Source: Artocarpus heterophyllus (lineage: Eukaryota; Streptophyta; Magnoliopsida; Rosales; Moraceae). Taken from it: DNA of 64,000 bases. Under the pieces are notes generated by a model. It saw nothing but the letters and a program-made list of their open reading frames with translations, had not been told where the DNA came from and ran no database searches. Both the position numbers and the translations under genes were made by a program. Of the stretch, positions 32,879-45,561 are shown in pieces. The stretch lies in assembly GCA_025403435.1 (NCBI GenBank), contig CM046350.1:21639661-21703660 (forward strand). Direction: 5' to 3'. Positions within the stretch are counted from its first letter, which is position 1, and each line of letters opens with the position of its first letter.

Positions 32879-34081
32879 ATGTCTTCCATGCGCGTAGATC
32901 TGACGTGTAGGGTTTACCCGGAGCCGGACGCCATGGAAATTGACCACTTCGATCGGCTACCTGACTCTCTGCTTCTCCTCGTCTTCAACAAGATCGGCGA
33001 CGTCAAGACACTCGGCCGCTGCTGCGTCGTCTCGCGTCGCTTCCACGCGCTCGTCCCTCAGGTCGAGAACGTCGTCGTCCGCGTCGACTGCGTCATCTCC
33101 GACGACGACTCTTCGTCCTCTTCCTCCTCCGCCGACAAGTCCCGGGGTTCCTTCTCCAATCTCTTCCGGTTAGTTGTTGGCGGCATTGTCAAGCCTCTCC
33201 AAGCCCTAGGCCAGTTTTTCACCCCTAAAAGAGCCTCCTCTTCGTTTTCATCGTCGTCTTCTTCTTCTTCCGGTGTTGGCTCGTCGTCTCTTGCTGTCGG
33301 GAGCGAGGACGACGGGGAGATTGATCAGGGAGGGGTGACTCACCACTCGCCGACGCAGGTCTTGAAGAACTTCAACGAGATTCGGTTCCTCAGGATCGAG
33401 CTTCCTAGCGGCGAATTGGGGATAGACGACGGCGTTTTGTTGAAGTGGAGAGCCGATTTCGGCTCAACTCTGGACAATTGCGTGATTCTCGGCGCCTCCT
33501 CGGTGGTTTACCCGGGACCGCTGGTCAAATCGTCTTCGAACGAGCAGAGCAATGGTGCCGTCGACGCGTTCTGTTCCACCAACGGCAATGTTGGCGAGGA
33601 CAATGGAAGCATCCCTGATTCGTTTTACACCAATGGAGGCCTGAAATTGAGAGTGGTCTGGACGATTAGCTCGCTGATTGCGGCCTCGGCGAGGCATTAC
33701 CTGCTGCAGCCAATAATTTCCGAGCACAAGACGTTGGACAATTTGGTCCTGACCGACGCGGATGCACAGGGAGTGTTGTGCATGAACAGGGATCAGCTCG
33801 AGGAGCTAAGGGTGAAGCCGTTGTCGGCCTCTTCAGCGTCAAAGAGGACACTCGTGCCGGCTCTCAACATGAGGCTCTGGTATGCTCCTCACTTGGAGTT
33901 GCCTGACGGCGCCGTTTTGAACGGCGCGACCTTGGTTGCGATTCGGCCCAGCGAGCAATCGGTGGCGAAGGAGGTCTCCGATGGGTCTTGGGTTTCAACC
34001 GCGTTTGAAGAGCCCTTTGGGACTGCAGCGAAGATGCTGGTGAAGAGACGCACTTACTGCCTCGAGATGAACTCCTTCTGA
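32879..34081 (+). CDS. F-box protein, single exon
   Basis: 400 aa. The ATG at 32879 is the first in a frame that is open upstream only through a TTG; a second ATG follows at 32891. The F-box is near residues 20-62 (IDHFDRLPDSLLLLVFNKIG, then VKTLGRCCVVSRRFHALVPQ) and should bind an SKP1-like adaptor in an SCF ubiquitin ligase. After it come VVVRVDCVISDDD, a Ser-rich stretch, and FRLVVGGIVKPLQALGQFF. A second Ser-rich linker leads to a long conserved C-terminus ending RRTYCLEMNSF. Length, order and wording match the small plant family of intronless F-box proteins that includes Arabidopsis At5g46170, At4g18380 and At1g30200; this comparison is from memory. The substrate is unknown. The gene is markedly GC-richer than its surroundings, has no introns and is intact. 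Confidence 0.92.
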   Translation: MSSMRVDLTCRVYPEPDAMEIDHFDRLPDSLLLLVFNKIGDVKTLGRCCVVSRRFHALVPQVENVVVRVDCVISDDDSSSSSSSADKSRGSFSNLFRLVVGGIVKPLQALGQFFTPKRASSSFSSSSSSSSGVGSSSLAVGSEDDGEIDQGGVTHHSPTQVLKNFNEIRFLRIELPSGELGIDDGVLLKWRADFGSTLDNCVILGASSVVYPGPLVKSSSNEQSNGAVDAFCSTNGNVGEDNGSIPDSFYTNGGLKLRVVWTISSLIAASARHYLLQPIISEHKTLDNLVLTDADAQGVLCMNRDQLEELRVKPLSASSASKRTLVPALNMRLWYAPHLELPDGAVLNGATLVAIRPSEQSVAKEVSDGSWVSTAFEEPFGTAAKMLVKRRTYCLEMNSF

Positions 34082-37047
34082 TGTGAGGAAATTATGTGAT
34101 CTTTGAGGTAAATTTGCAACTTTGATTGTGATTTAATATTTTTTTACGGAATGATTTCATATGTGTTGGAATATATACACTTGAATATTTGCTAAAATCC
34201 TGTGATTGCTTGGTTTTGAACATTCTGGAATTAGTCATGCCCTACTATTGGTATCGCTTTGCAATTCTCAATTAGATTCTGTTTCATCCATGAAAGAGGC
34301 TATTGGTAGGTCTTTCAGCTTGTAAGAAAAAACTGGAATTTCTGTTTCCATATATGAATTTGGAGTTTCAGATCGCTAATAATGTGTTTGGAAATTCAGC
34401 CCCAAATTAGAGTGGCTCAAAATGTATTTGGCGTAAACTTGTTTTGGGCTTTTTCTTTTCAAAACTATGAAGTTTGGGTTTGTTCTGTTTTTGGGTGCCT
34501 ATTTCTATTGTGATAGTCGATGTGTGTAACTACTCTCGTGGATACTTGGTCGCTTACTTGAGTTTGGATGGGATTGTCAGGCAATGCGAAACTCGTTGGA
34601 GGGAGAAGGGGATAAGGGGAAGAAGTTGCGTGATTTCAGAAACGGGAGAAGAGAGAAACCCCAGAACGATTTTGTCTTTGTGCCACGTGAAGTTAAAATC
34701 TTGATTGGGTCTGCCACGAAAGAAAGGCCGTAGCTCCTGTTGATTATGCGCTGCAAATTGTTCGCCGTTATGTGCTTGAACAGATAGGGAGAGAGAGAGA
34801 GAGCTGGAAATCATGAAATGCATCTGCTGGTTGTTATTATTTCAGGCATATGCTTGTAAGAGTTCACACTTGATACACGCCGCTAGGTTGATCTTTGTAA
34901 GAGCTTGAAAAGTTTGTAGTCACCTACTTCTATTATAAAATTCTCTGTATGTGAATATTAATTTTGGGTATGACTATTCTACGCTTATGTGATATATTTT
35001 AAAGTTCATTTCGATAAAGGAGTCAGCAATGCATGAAGCTTCATTTGATATCCTTGAGTCCTTTTTTCACTCTCTCTCTCTCTCTCTCAAAAATCCATAG
35101 CATGCAATTTGGGGGGTAATTGGTGTTTTCCTTCGTTTTTCTGCCGTCTTTTGTTTAAATAGTCAAAGTCAGGGACTCATGCTGATATGATCACTTTAAA
35201 CCCAAAAAGTCGTAAAAAGGACCTAAATAAAATTAATGAGCATCATAGAAATGACACTGACACAAGTAAAAGTAGAACGCATGGTACTCAAAGGAGATTT
35301 TAATGGTAAAAGGAAAATCCTGTCTAGAGGTTAATTGAATGCTTGATTTGGATTATCTCAGCTTTAATTCTGATTTACTACGGCATAGTTCTTAGAGAAC
35401 AACATATTACTTCTCCAAGTCTTAAGGTCCAGTTATCGCAATATTACTCTTTGTTGCTAGTGATTTCGTATTTTGTTTTCTTCCTTTATTTCGCTAGGAT
35501 ATTGGTATGAAAATGAAATTGTTTTATGAATCCATTGTAGCAATCAGATCAGTTCGAGAAAAAGTTTACCATGAAGTCGTTATGGTAAATCAACTTGATT
35601 AGGTGCAATTTTCAACCTGCTTTGTGGTGATCTAACCAAACAATTTGGCGCTTTATTACCGATAAGAGCCAAGTTTAATAAGCAAAATAAGTGCTTATCA
35701 AACGTAGCAGCAGCGGTTAGCTTACCAAATGTGCTAGTTGTAGACACTAATCATTACTCTGTGGGTGGTGTACAGTAACTGTTGCCTTTCTTTGGCATAA
35801 AATCAATGCTTGACCTAAAATGTTTGGATTGTAATCGCATAAACCAATTCATGTGATTGAATTCGACATGACAAAAGGCATATATATCATTAGGGGTATG
35901 ACCAGCACCTTTTGTCTACTGACATCTAAAAGTTGCCTCCCTGTTTTGCATTTGTCTTCTGTTCTATGTCTCAACGAGTGAAAAACATTGCTGTGATGCA
36001 TTTGGTCAAACTTTTCAGAATGTGATCTGTTTAATCTTTAACTTCAAGCCCATATAAGGGTAATAAGAAAGTTAAAAGGGGTCTGACTAGCAAAATATAA
36101 ATTGTTTCCTCCAATTATTGGGTTCTATTTGGCTATATTGAGAAACAAAGGAATTTGGGGTTGGGTTTAATTTATTTGGTTGAAAGAAACATGGGTGGAA
36201 TTAGTGGTTGTAGATATTCTCTCATGTCCAGTAGTTCTAGAAGGAAATAGTAATTCTACACATGTGAGAGAGAGGAGGGAACATTATTTGTTTGTTTGTT
36301 TATTTGTCTATTCATTGAAGAGTTTTAAGAGCTGGTTCCAGATCTCCTTTTCTAATCCCACATTTCTCTTTAGAATAAATTAATATGTAGTTTTGACATA
36401 TTGTTTATTTGACTAATTAGCTGGATCTGCTTTTCTGCCTTTTATCTGTTTGTCACATGAGATACCTTGGCCTTTGCATGCTCTCAAGTCACAGTCCACG
36501 TGAATTCTTGCGTGCACATTCTCACACCTTACATTACACACCCACTAAAAGACTTCTTTATCTCCTCTTCTCCAGCTTTACACTTGTGCCAACTTTTGTT
36601 TATATATTTCCTGCCATTTTTATATTTGAATAAAATATTATTGTCCAAATTAATAAAGGAAACGCCCCAAAATGGTTTAGTGATAATGTGTGGGTAATAT
36701 ATATAATTTTTTAGACGACTTTTTGGGGGCAAATATTGGTGATGGTGAAGTGATTAGTATAGAATAGTTTAGTCTTGCTCTAACTTTAAACCTTAGTATT
36801 GAAAGTCAATACTGTCTTAAAAGAAACAAATCTTTTTTGCTTTGGTTCATTAATAAAGTTCTCATTATCATGTTTTCCCTTTATTTTGGGACAATTTTTC
36901 CGTTACATTTGATTGGTCTAAAAGTTAGAACCTGCCTATGAACTTCAACAACTGATGGTTCATTAGGTGGTCCAAATTTGGTCTCAAATTGAATGCTGTT
37001 ATGCTCTTAATTTCAACGTTGAAATCCACTTTTTTTTTTTTTATAAT
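34082..37047. other. F-box 3' flank and intergenic DNA
   Basis: The first part probably holds the 3' untranslated region; the poly(A) site is not certain. Short microsatellites lie at 34788-34802 (GA) and 35071-35090 (CT). Open stretches at 34474-34704, 36180-36383 and 36467-36697 have no recognisable domains and are probably chance. Confidence 0.4.
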
Positions 37048-37050
37048 TTA

Positions 37051-37217
37051 AAGGGTGTCTGATAAAAATAGTCTAAACTACTTTTTTAGTTACAAATAAT
37101 GTAAAACTTTCGCATGCTATAGTAATAATAAAAAAATTTGTTACAATATAAAATTGTTATATGTTATAGTAAAAATAGTTCTAATCAACTGTTCTAACCA
37201 CCTTACCAAACATCCAA
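37051..37217. mobile_element. Tourist-like MITE, copy 1
   Basis: Ends AAGGGTGTCTGAT...ACCAAACATCC, flanked by TTA at 37048-37050 and 37218-37220. The interior has AATGTAAAACTTTCGCATGCTATAGT and related repeats shared with the copies at 41534, 49299, 56987 and 58546. Non-coding. Confidence 0.65.
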
Positions 37218-37220
37218 TTA

Positions 37221-38638
37221 GTCATATCATTAAATTTTCCAATCCCATTGTTATGTAATAATACCTGAATGAAGACATCAACAAAAACCCACTGACAGCT
37301 GGAAGTAGGTGATCCTTTAGCCCCAATTATTCCGACGGTTTTTTTTTTTATGCAATTATTGCAGGTAATTAGACCTCTGATTTTAGCTAAAGCCCTTTTA
37401 TTCCTCATCACAACTTTGTTATCTTATTACTCTTATGTAGTTGTACTAAGGGGGTCTCTACTATCTCTACCCTTTTAGTGTTCTTGCACGAGCTGTTTTT
37501 AAACTTTGTATATCATATGTTTCTGTATTAAAAGGCACTAATGAAGGCATTGTTTAGACAATTTTAGAATCACCTATAAAAGTGAACGTATCTCTTGATG
37601 GTGCTCTGAAAAAGAGAGAAAACTACTATTAAAATCTTTTCGATAGCACCAAATGTGTTGTTTTGTTGAATCAGAAGAATAACACTTTTTAGAGAGCCAT
37701 GCATTTTTTTTTTTCCCTTCTACAATTAGAGTCTATGTATGCATAAAAAGTTAAACTAGTATATAAACTTCATAAGAGGTATCGAACTTCATTTACATGT
37801 GTCTTTGGTACGTTAAACGGCTGCCCTTAATTCAAAATATGAATTCATCAACTGCCATTTAATAGTAGATCTGTGCAAATTAATCCAAGGCTAAGTTGAA
37901 CAAGAATCATGGGCTTCAAAATGACACGTCTTTTTTTGAAGAGAATGAGAGAAATTAACACATTTAAGATGGGGAATAAGAATTAATAGCATAATTTAAG
38001 GGAGATTCAACCAAAGAATGTAAATATAGACCAAAAAATAACAGCCCAGAAAAACAAATATTTTCCAGTGACTGTAGAACAACAGAATCCCTGGCTTGCA
38101 AGACTCACAAACAGAATTCACAATTTTATGTTAGGAAACCGACTAAGCAAGAGGCATTGAATGATCTTGGCCATAAAAGGGACTCAACAACAAACTAACT
38201 GTGGCCCCTTTTAATGACAACCTGTGATCCTAATAATATGGTCATCTTGGACAACAAAGACACGCCCCTTTAATAAATGTATATCCACTAAAAGTCTAGA
38301 ACTGCACATGCTACAATTTGTTTTTTGGTTTTGAAAATCTGAAACATTAGGTTCAGATGCATACTCCAAAGCTGAAAATTGAAGCAGTCTATTACCCACG
38401 TCGGAAAAACAACAATGGGTTTGTGATAATACTGCTCAGTGATGAAATTGGAACAGGGAAAACAATTGACTGCGTGTGTTCCAGAAACTGAGAGATTCAG
38501 CTTGAAGATTCAATCACAGGGCAGCTGGCTGCTTCACTTGAGTAAATGTACAGACATTTTTGGAAAGGAAAAAGGATTTAACATTTTAATGGGAATTGCC
38601 GATTTAATTCTCTTCAGAACAGACCCAGGCACACTTAC

Positions 38639-38676
<38 letters not shown>

Positions 38677-41533
38677 ATATCCGAATTATATCAATGGAAG
38701 CTGAATGACTTCAAAATGGATAATGTAGAACTACCAACAGTATCAAAGGCATTAATAGTAAGGAATCATCCGATGCAGGGAAGTAGGCTTTTTCGCTCCC
38801 AGCTTTCCACCACTTCTTCTTCACTTTCCTGCAAGGAAAACATCACTGTTGACATTCATATCCATGATTTTTAACGTCGTTTTTTGGTTTGATCATTATG
38901 ATTTCTAAACACACAAAATCATATTCCAGATATACACTCAACATATCTTGCAGCGAGAATGCGTCAACAAGGAATTTTTCTTTCATTCTTTTTAAGTAAA
39001 GCATCAGACAAGATTGCCTATTAGGCACTGGTGCTTTGAAGCCAACTATGCATCAAATAAAATGACACTACAATGAATGCACACAGCACCGACACATCTT
39101 TATAGTCCCCAGTACATAACTTCTTGTCATGCAAAGTTTTCATGTTTTAAATAATGTCAGAGTAGTTGAAGGAGAAATAATGTCGGAGTGATTAAATATT
39201 GTTTTTGTTTGGTGCATGTCACATATAAAACGGAACGTATATATACTGGAGCAAATGTTTGATTGGACGGAAATTGGAAAACATTATCTCATTGTTCTCT
39301 ACTCTTGCTTTTTTTATGTTACTAGTGTATACAGCTCATATCATCTAATAGATTAAATACAACACAGAAAATGAAATTCAATGGAATATGATCATTGGAT
39401 ACCGTAACAGGGATCCACCTACCTGGTTTTATGAACAAAAGGATTTGGTTTGGCCAATATGGTAAGAGTAGTTTGGAGGGAAACTGAAATTAAGTTCAAG
39501 AGCAACATCCATTAATAAACAGTAGTGACTGATATTAGTACTAAAACGAGACTGGTTATTAACATCTCTAGCGTCCCATGCGTCCTTCAATGAGAATATT
39601 TACCAAGGTGATGGGCCTAAAATGCCACATTTCAAAGACAAGTGATTTTGCCAAATTGAGGAAGGAAAATAACTAATTTTATCTCAGAATTTTGAATTTG
39701 ATCAAATTAGTTTCTCTCTCTTTGGCAATAATTAAAATAAAAAACATAAAATTTCCTCAACTTTTTATAGGGATAAAGGACAGTTTTTAACGGAACATTA
39801 GACTTCAGAGATATTTATCAAGGAAAACAAATCCATGTAATGCTCAAGATTTTTTTAAGTCTTTCTAGGAGATTGGTCGACCTCATTCATCTTTTCAACT
39901 TAATAAATCACAATGTACCGATGAATCTAGTAGTAGAAGAATTAAATTTCATCATTTCTCTCTATGCAGTTCATGATGAATCGTGTGTGCTGAGACCAAA
40001 CAATTAAATTATGTTATCAATCCAAATATCCATTTGCAACTTGCGGATATCTGAATATCCCAGATAGCAATAGCACCTAAAAACTTATCTAGAACTAAGT
40101 CATCATCCTTTTGATTTTTTACTACACAGAAAATAAGCCTCTCATTATCACTCTAATGAAAACAAGCAACCGTTCTAAAGATTATGATACGATGTTAGAC
40201 TTTTTTCGTTTTTTTTTTTTTCCCTCTATTCAAGATATTAAACAACTGTCAACAACATGAGAGTCACTCCTCTTACTAAACCAATAAATTTTGGCAAAAT
40301 CAAGTTTCGTGTAAGTTGTAGCCTATGCGAGCACTGTCGTAACCATACAACAACAACAATAAACAGTAACCTATGTGAGCGAGTATCTGTGTGTAACTAT
40401 GTAGTAGATTTTAACACAATTTGTAAACTGCAGTGTAATTGTAATCAGTAATGACTGAAGACCTGCTATTTGTCCATATGAGATCAATTCTAGAAAACTA
40501 GAATGACCGAGGCCATCAGTTACGTGAGACTCGAAACATACTCGCACGAATTCTAGCAGTCTTCCCTGTGGTTTCATTCTGATGCAGACTCAAACGCACC
40601 CATAATGAATATCATGTGTGAAGATTAACAAAATGAACATGGAGCATAGAATTCATGCGTGCTTGATTGGAGGTTAATAATGTTACAGCTAACAGTCTTG
40701 AGAGGGCACTGAAACATGATAATATCCCAGCCATTGCATATAAGCCTGCAAACATTTTTTGTCTTCTTTTTCTTTTTTGCTAAAACTATTGCCTATATGA
40801 TTATACCATACAGGGCAATGCAACATGAATTGTTCCTCTAAATCTGGAAACAATGCAAAATTTATAATAGTGGAATGGAATCAACAGCGTGCTAATAAGA
40901 ATAAGGTGCTTGAGACTCGGTAAGGGAAATTGTCAAGCCCTGTGGAGGTGTAAATTATTCTTACTAAAGTAGGATTTTACAGTTTTCTTTCTTACAGAAT
41001 ATTTTCAGACAGATGAGGAAAAAACACGCCCTACATAAACTTAGGTAAATTAACCATAATTGCTAAGTTGAAATTAAACAGTTTGGAAAGTGGTTGGAAA
41101 CTAACAAAAAAAGAGAGATGGCAAAGAAAAAGAAAAGAGAAAACATATCTAAAACATATTCTAGACACACAAAGTTCAAAAACATGTCTTCTAGGTAATT
41201 TCGTAGTAACTTGTGTTAATTAGGCTAGCTAGATTACGATGAGCAACTCGTAGCTGCAAAAGCCTTAATTGTTATACGGAACTAGGAAAGAAAACTTTCT
41301 TATTAACACTAAGGTTAAGCAACACTTCGTAATAACCCCACTAATCCTCCCTAAGCTGTTAAAAGCCTAGGACATTCTCCAACTGATCTATTTCTTTTGC
41401 AAAATAAAGGACATTGATGTTCTTTCCTGGACTCAAAAAATCGTTAATTAGAGGTTCTTGGACTGCAATTAAACTAGCTAGAAGGACATGGATGTTGTTG
41501 CAATTTGGATTTTCAAACAGACAAGTTTAATTA
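37221..41533. other. Intergenic DNA, no supported gene
   Basis: Open frames here are short and lack family features. An (AT)n run of about 15 units lies at 38644-38674. On the minus strand a good splice acceptor context (TTTCCTTGCAG, near 38830) precedes an open GKVKKKWWKAGS-like stretch, a CAG/GTAGGT donor occurs near 39424, and another acceptor-like TTTGCAG lies near 40754. These might mark an unannotated spliced transcript but do not join into a recognisable protein. Confidence 0.35.
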
Positions 41534-41654
41534 CGAGATTGTTTGACAGGTTGTGGTCAGTAATAATAATAAAATCGTTACAGTGTAAAGCTCTCATATG
41601 TTATAGTAAAAAACGGTTCTAACTAACAGTTCTAACTATCTTGTCAAAACACTC
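41534..41654. mobile_element. Tourist-like MITE, copy 2
   Basis: Left CGAGATTGTTTGACAGG and right CTTGTCAAAACACTC are inverted. The interior has CGTTACAGTGTAAAGCTCTC and ATATGTTATAGTAAAAAACGG. TTA lies on the left; the right flank is ATG, so the TSD has decayed or the edge is off by a few bases. Confidence 0.5.
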
Positions 41655-44200
41655 ATGGAAGACATAAAGATGCTGCATGATGGTGAAGATTAATAGGATA
41701 GATTCTCCGTTATCTATGAAAATCCGGCTATTCTAAAAGGGTGTTAAAATATCCAGTGCCAATGTTGGAATGTAGTCGAGTTTACAGGCAATCGGTTTTT
41801 TTTTTTTTTTAAATTTAAAAAAGGGCTTAATTTACGTATACGTATGGTCCAATCACCAACTGTTTATTATAAATTCAATAATTAAAAGCTAATAAAAACC
41901 AAGTCTACATGTCAAGCAAAAATAAACCTAACACGCATGCATTAATCACTTTTTTTCTAGATTTGGGAGATCCGTTTATAGTCCTGACATGAATATGGCC
42001 TCGGCCACTAAAAGTTGGAAATTCTAGTTTAATAGAGGCTATGACATTAGTACAGAAAATAATGAAGTTGAACAGTTTTGCATGGATTTGTAAATGCGGT
42101 GAGTGTGTCCATTCATTAGTTCCTATCAGTATCGTTCGACGTTTTTCAGTACACGCTAAGATTGACAGGAGCCGCATTTTGACATATGCATTCATGCAAA
42201 TTATATTAGGATTTTTTCTCTATCGGAATTCACTATTCCCTTATTAGTTTTTACTTATCCAATTAGAAAGCAAGATAGAGACCGTAAAAGTAAAAAATGG
42301 AATTATATGTATTATACTACGAGCGAAAAGATATCTATATAATAAGGCCAATGCAGAGAGTTTTATCAAACACAAATTGGTTGGAAGGGGGACAAAAGGG
42401 ACGAAGGAGATAGTGCTGGAAGTGTCTTAAACTGTGTGATGTATAATAACAAGAGGCCCAACTACTAGCAGTGGGAAATAATGTTCAATCATATATTTGT
42501 ATCTCAAGCTTGTACTTCTACAAAGTTCCAGTATAGATGTTGCATGTTTAACGTTTGGAGCCATCTATTGCCCAATTAGAGTAAGTTCTAACATGGGAAA
42601 ATCGTATGATTGTTTTAAAAAATAAAATAAAAACGAGAAAGTCTAATCAACCCAACTTTTTTCATTTTTTGAGGGAAATGATAACCTGCCGTATTCTATA
42701 AACTATTAATAATACACATTCATATAAAGGGTTTATGCATACATAATATTATACTATTTCAACTTATTCTATTACCTAGTTGTCTGCCATCATGGTTCCC
42801 TACAACATATATGCATCTAGGGTTCAACTGCACCAGGTCCTACAATCAACTATATCTTATGAAGCTTTATAGCCCCATTGCTATTGCATCATTATGCACC
42901 TAATTATTTCAATTGTTTTCTTTATAAATTGTTAAGTTAAGATTTGTGGTTTGGAATTTATTTATATTTTCATTACCAACAAAGTATCATAATATTCGGC
43001 CCTAAATTAATCACCACTTACCGTACGATTCCATTTTATTGAAAAGCATATGTACAAAGACACTTATCAATGCCATTAAATAAAACAAAGTTATTTATGC
43101 TTGCGTCAGATCCTTTAAAAAATTGTCTTCTAAACATAAAATAAGGGATCAGACACTACTGAACCCTAATTTAGTCCCCCATCCATCCCACTTTAGCCCA
43201 TGATTAATGGAATGCATAGCTACAGGTGTTCAAAAAATCTACTAAACTGTCCAAATCATCTAATTTAGTCCAAACCGAACCAAACCATTAGTTTTTATTC
43301 AAATTTTTGAATAATTTGGTCGGCTTAGACAAATAATTTCATGTGGCTTGGTTAGTGGTTTGGACTCCAAAACCGCCTTAACCATCTACTTTAACCATCC
43401 ATCCAAACTGCCCATCAAACCACTATGTATATAATTTTTTATTTTAAATTACTTTTTATGTAGGATAATTTTCATTTTCTTTATTTAGCTAACTTTTCAT
43501 TGGTCATGAAAAAGGTTCTATATATAAGATGAACCTTTCCATACTCTATATTTGCACATATAAAAGGTTTATCAATACAAATGGAAAACTTTAATCTAAG
43601 TTTAAATATAATCATGTTGTTTTATGTTATTTATTTCCTCTTTTGCCTCTTTAGTTTGGTTGTTGGTTTATGTTATTTAGTTATACTTTTGACTTTTTAG
43701 TTTGATTGTTGATAAAGTTTGATTTGTATTATTTAAAATGCGAACTTATGGACATTTTACAATTTTTGCTAGATGTTGAAAAGCTTTTAATCTTAAAATA
43801 AAACTACTTAAACTGTTTATGAGTGATTTGGTTTGTTTTGATTTTTACAAAAATTATTGAACCGATCAAATCATCTAAAAATAAAGTTTATTTTTAATTT
43901 GGTTGATGATTTTGAAGGAAAAAAAAAAACCGGTCAAACTGCAAGCAACCACCCCTATGCATAACCGACCACTTCAAATCTTAGAGTAGTCGTATCAATC
44001 ATGAACTTAAATTGGGAATGTAAGATTTTTTTTAATTAAAACAGATTGGGGTAGGAGGACTCCTATCTAGACTTTAACATTTAGGCAGGTGTGGCTTATT
44101 ATTAGGCTGTGCATACAAGCAAATTGGTTCTAATTCTGAAGGGCCAAATCATTATTATTTTGTTACGTATAATTTACCTGAAAGACGCATTTAGTTGCAC
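41655..44200. other. Intergenic DNA
   Basis: No gene is recognised; a 96-codon open frame at 42195-41905 (-) resembles nothing. Positions 43222-43957 are AT-rich with repeated AAACC/GGTTTGG motifs in both orientations (ACAGGTGTTCAA...CAACCACCCCTA) and may be an old DNA-transposon remnant. Confidence 0.35.
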
Positions 44201-44437
44201 CTGGTAAAGGGGCTATTAAGAGACAGTACCGGGGATATTTAAAAGTGTTTGCAGTGCATTTAAAAATACGGAAATCTAGAGAAAAAAAAAAAATTGACTC
44301 TGGTACAGGAGCATAAAAATTTTTGCCCCTGGTAAAGGGGCTATTAAGAGACAGTACCGGGGATGTTTAATGTGTTTGCAGTGCATTTAAAAATACGGAA
44401 ATCTAGAGAAAAAAAAAATCAACTCTGGTACAGGAGC
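44201..44437. repeat. Tandem duplication, period 128 bp
   Basis: Units 44201-44312 and 44329-44437 share CTGGTAAAGGGGCTATTAAG, GACAGTACCGGGGAT, GTGTTTGCAGTGCATTTAAA and a closing CTCTGGTACAGGAGC; they differ by a few bases and indels. Each unit is bounded by CTGGTAAAGGGGC and CTGGTACAGGAGC, themselves similar. Confidence 0.9.
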
Positions 44438-45561
44438 CCAAAGACTTATTTTTTCCCTAGTTATATATTAATTTAATAGGGCTGAATGCTAAGAAAAGAG
44501 CACAAAACTAAATAGCGAAGTTCAAGGGAGGAGCTTAATTTTCTCTGGAAAATATATGAATGTTCCAGTTTTAGAAGGCTACTAATAATTCTCAACCATA
44601 ATATAAACTCATTCTATATATGCATTTTGCCTAAAAAAAATTATCTCTCTGGGCTTCGTTATCGCTGAAGGACAAGAATATGAAGACTTGCCACTAGCTA
44701 ATACTGCAATTCCTCATGCAATAAATTAGGAGCATGTATAGGACTGCTACGACGTGCATGGGCTATATTAAGAGCTTTTAGTTTTAGCACTTCATGTTCA
44801 TGATTTGATTCACCTAACACAGCTAAAACCAGGAAGCACTACTAGTAAATAGTAATTACTTCCGACAGTGAGCTGCGCGGATCCATTTTGCCATGTAGTG
44901 CGTTTGGAAAGCAAGAAAAAAAAAATTTCGGACAGTGGACAAACTAAAGCCGTTGCCAGATTTTCAATAACACATTTTGGTTAAAGCGAGGTTGTTCCTC
45001 TCATAACCAACACATGGCTTAACCACGCGGATGTTAACATCTGGCGAAGAGCTAACAGATGCTAGAGAGAAGGGAACCAAGAAGAGAACGAAAAAGGAGA
45101 CAACCAGCCGATCCCCTATTCACAGCAATCCATGCAGGAATCCAAAAAGAAGACATTATAATATAATATATACATACATAAAATACAACCCATGAAAATA
45201 TGCCCCAAATGGGTTCGATTTCTTTAAGAGTATCAAGAAAGCATAGGGGTTCCATTCATGGTCGTATGCACAGCACGTATATCCAAAAGGGCAATAAATG
45301 AGCACATGAAAAAAAAAAAAAAAGGTTACATATATTAGATTAATTCCAAGCGTAAGAGACGGAAAGCCCAAGTCATGTTTTAGGGAAAGGTAAAGATCCA
45401 AACAACAAGCAAACTGGCAAGCAGTAATAAAACAATTTTTAAACATATTATATGAAAAATTACTAAGAAAAAAAAAAAACACAAAAGAGTATAGAGAACA
45501 GTACTAACAAGAAGTTTACCAGAAAGGTGGGCTACGAGAGGAATCTTTTCCGCCAATGGCT
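44438..45561. other. Intergenic / TCP gene 3' flank
   Basis: Probably includes the 3' untranslated region of the minus-strand TCP gene (about 45300-45561). The open frames at 45052-45482 (-) are low in complexity and not convincing genes. Confidence 0.4.
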
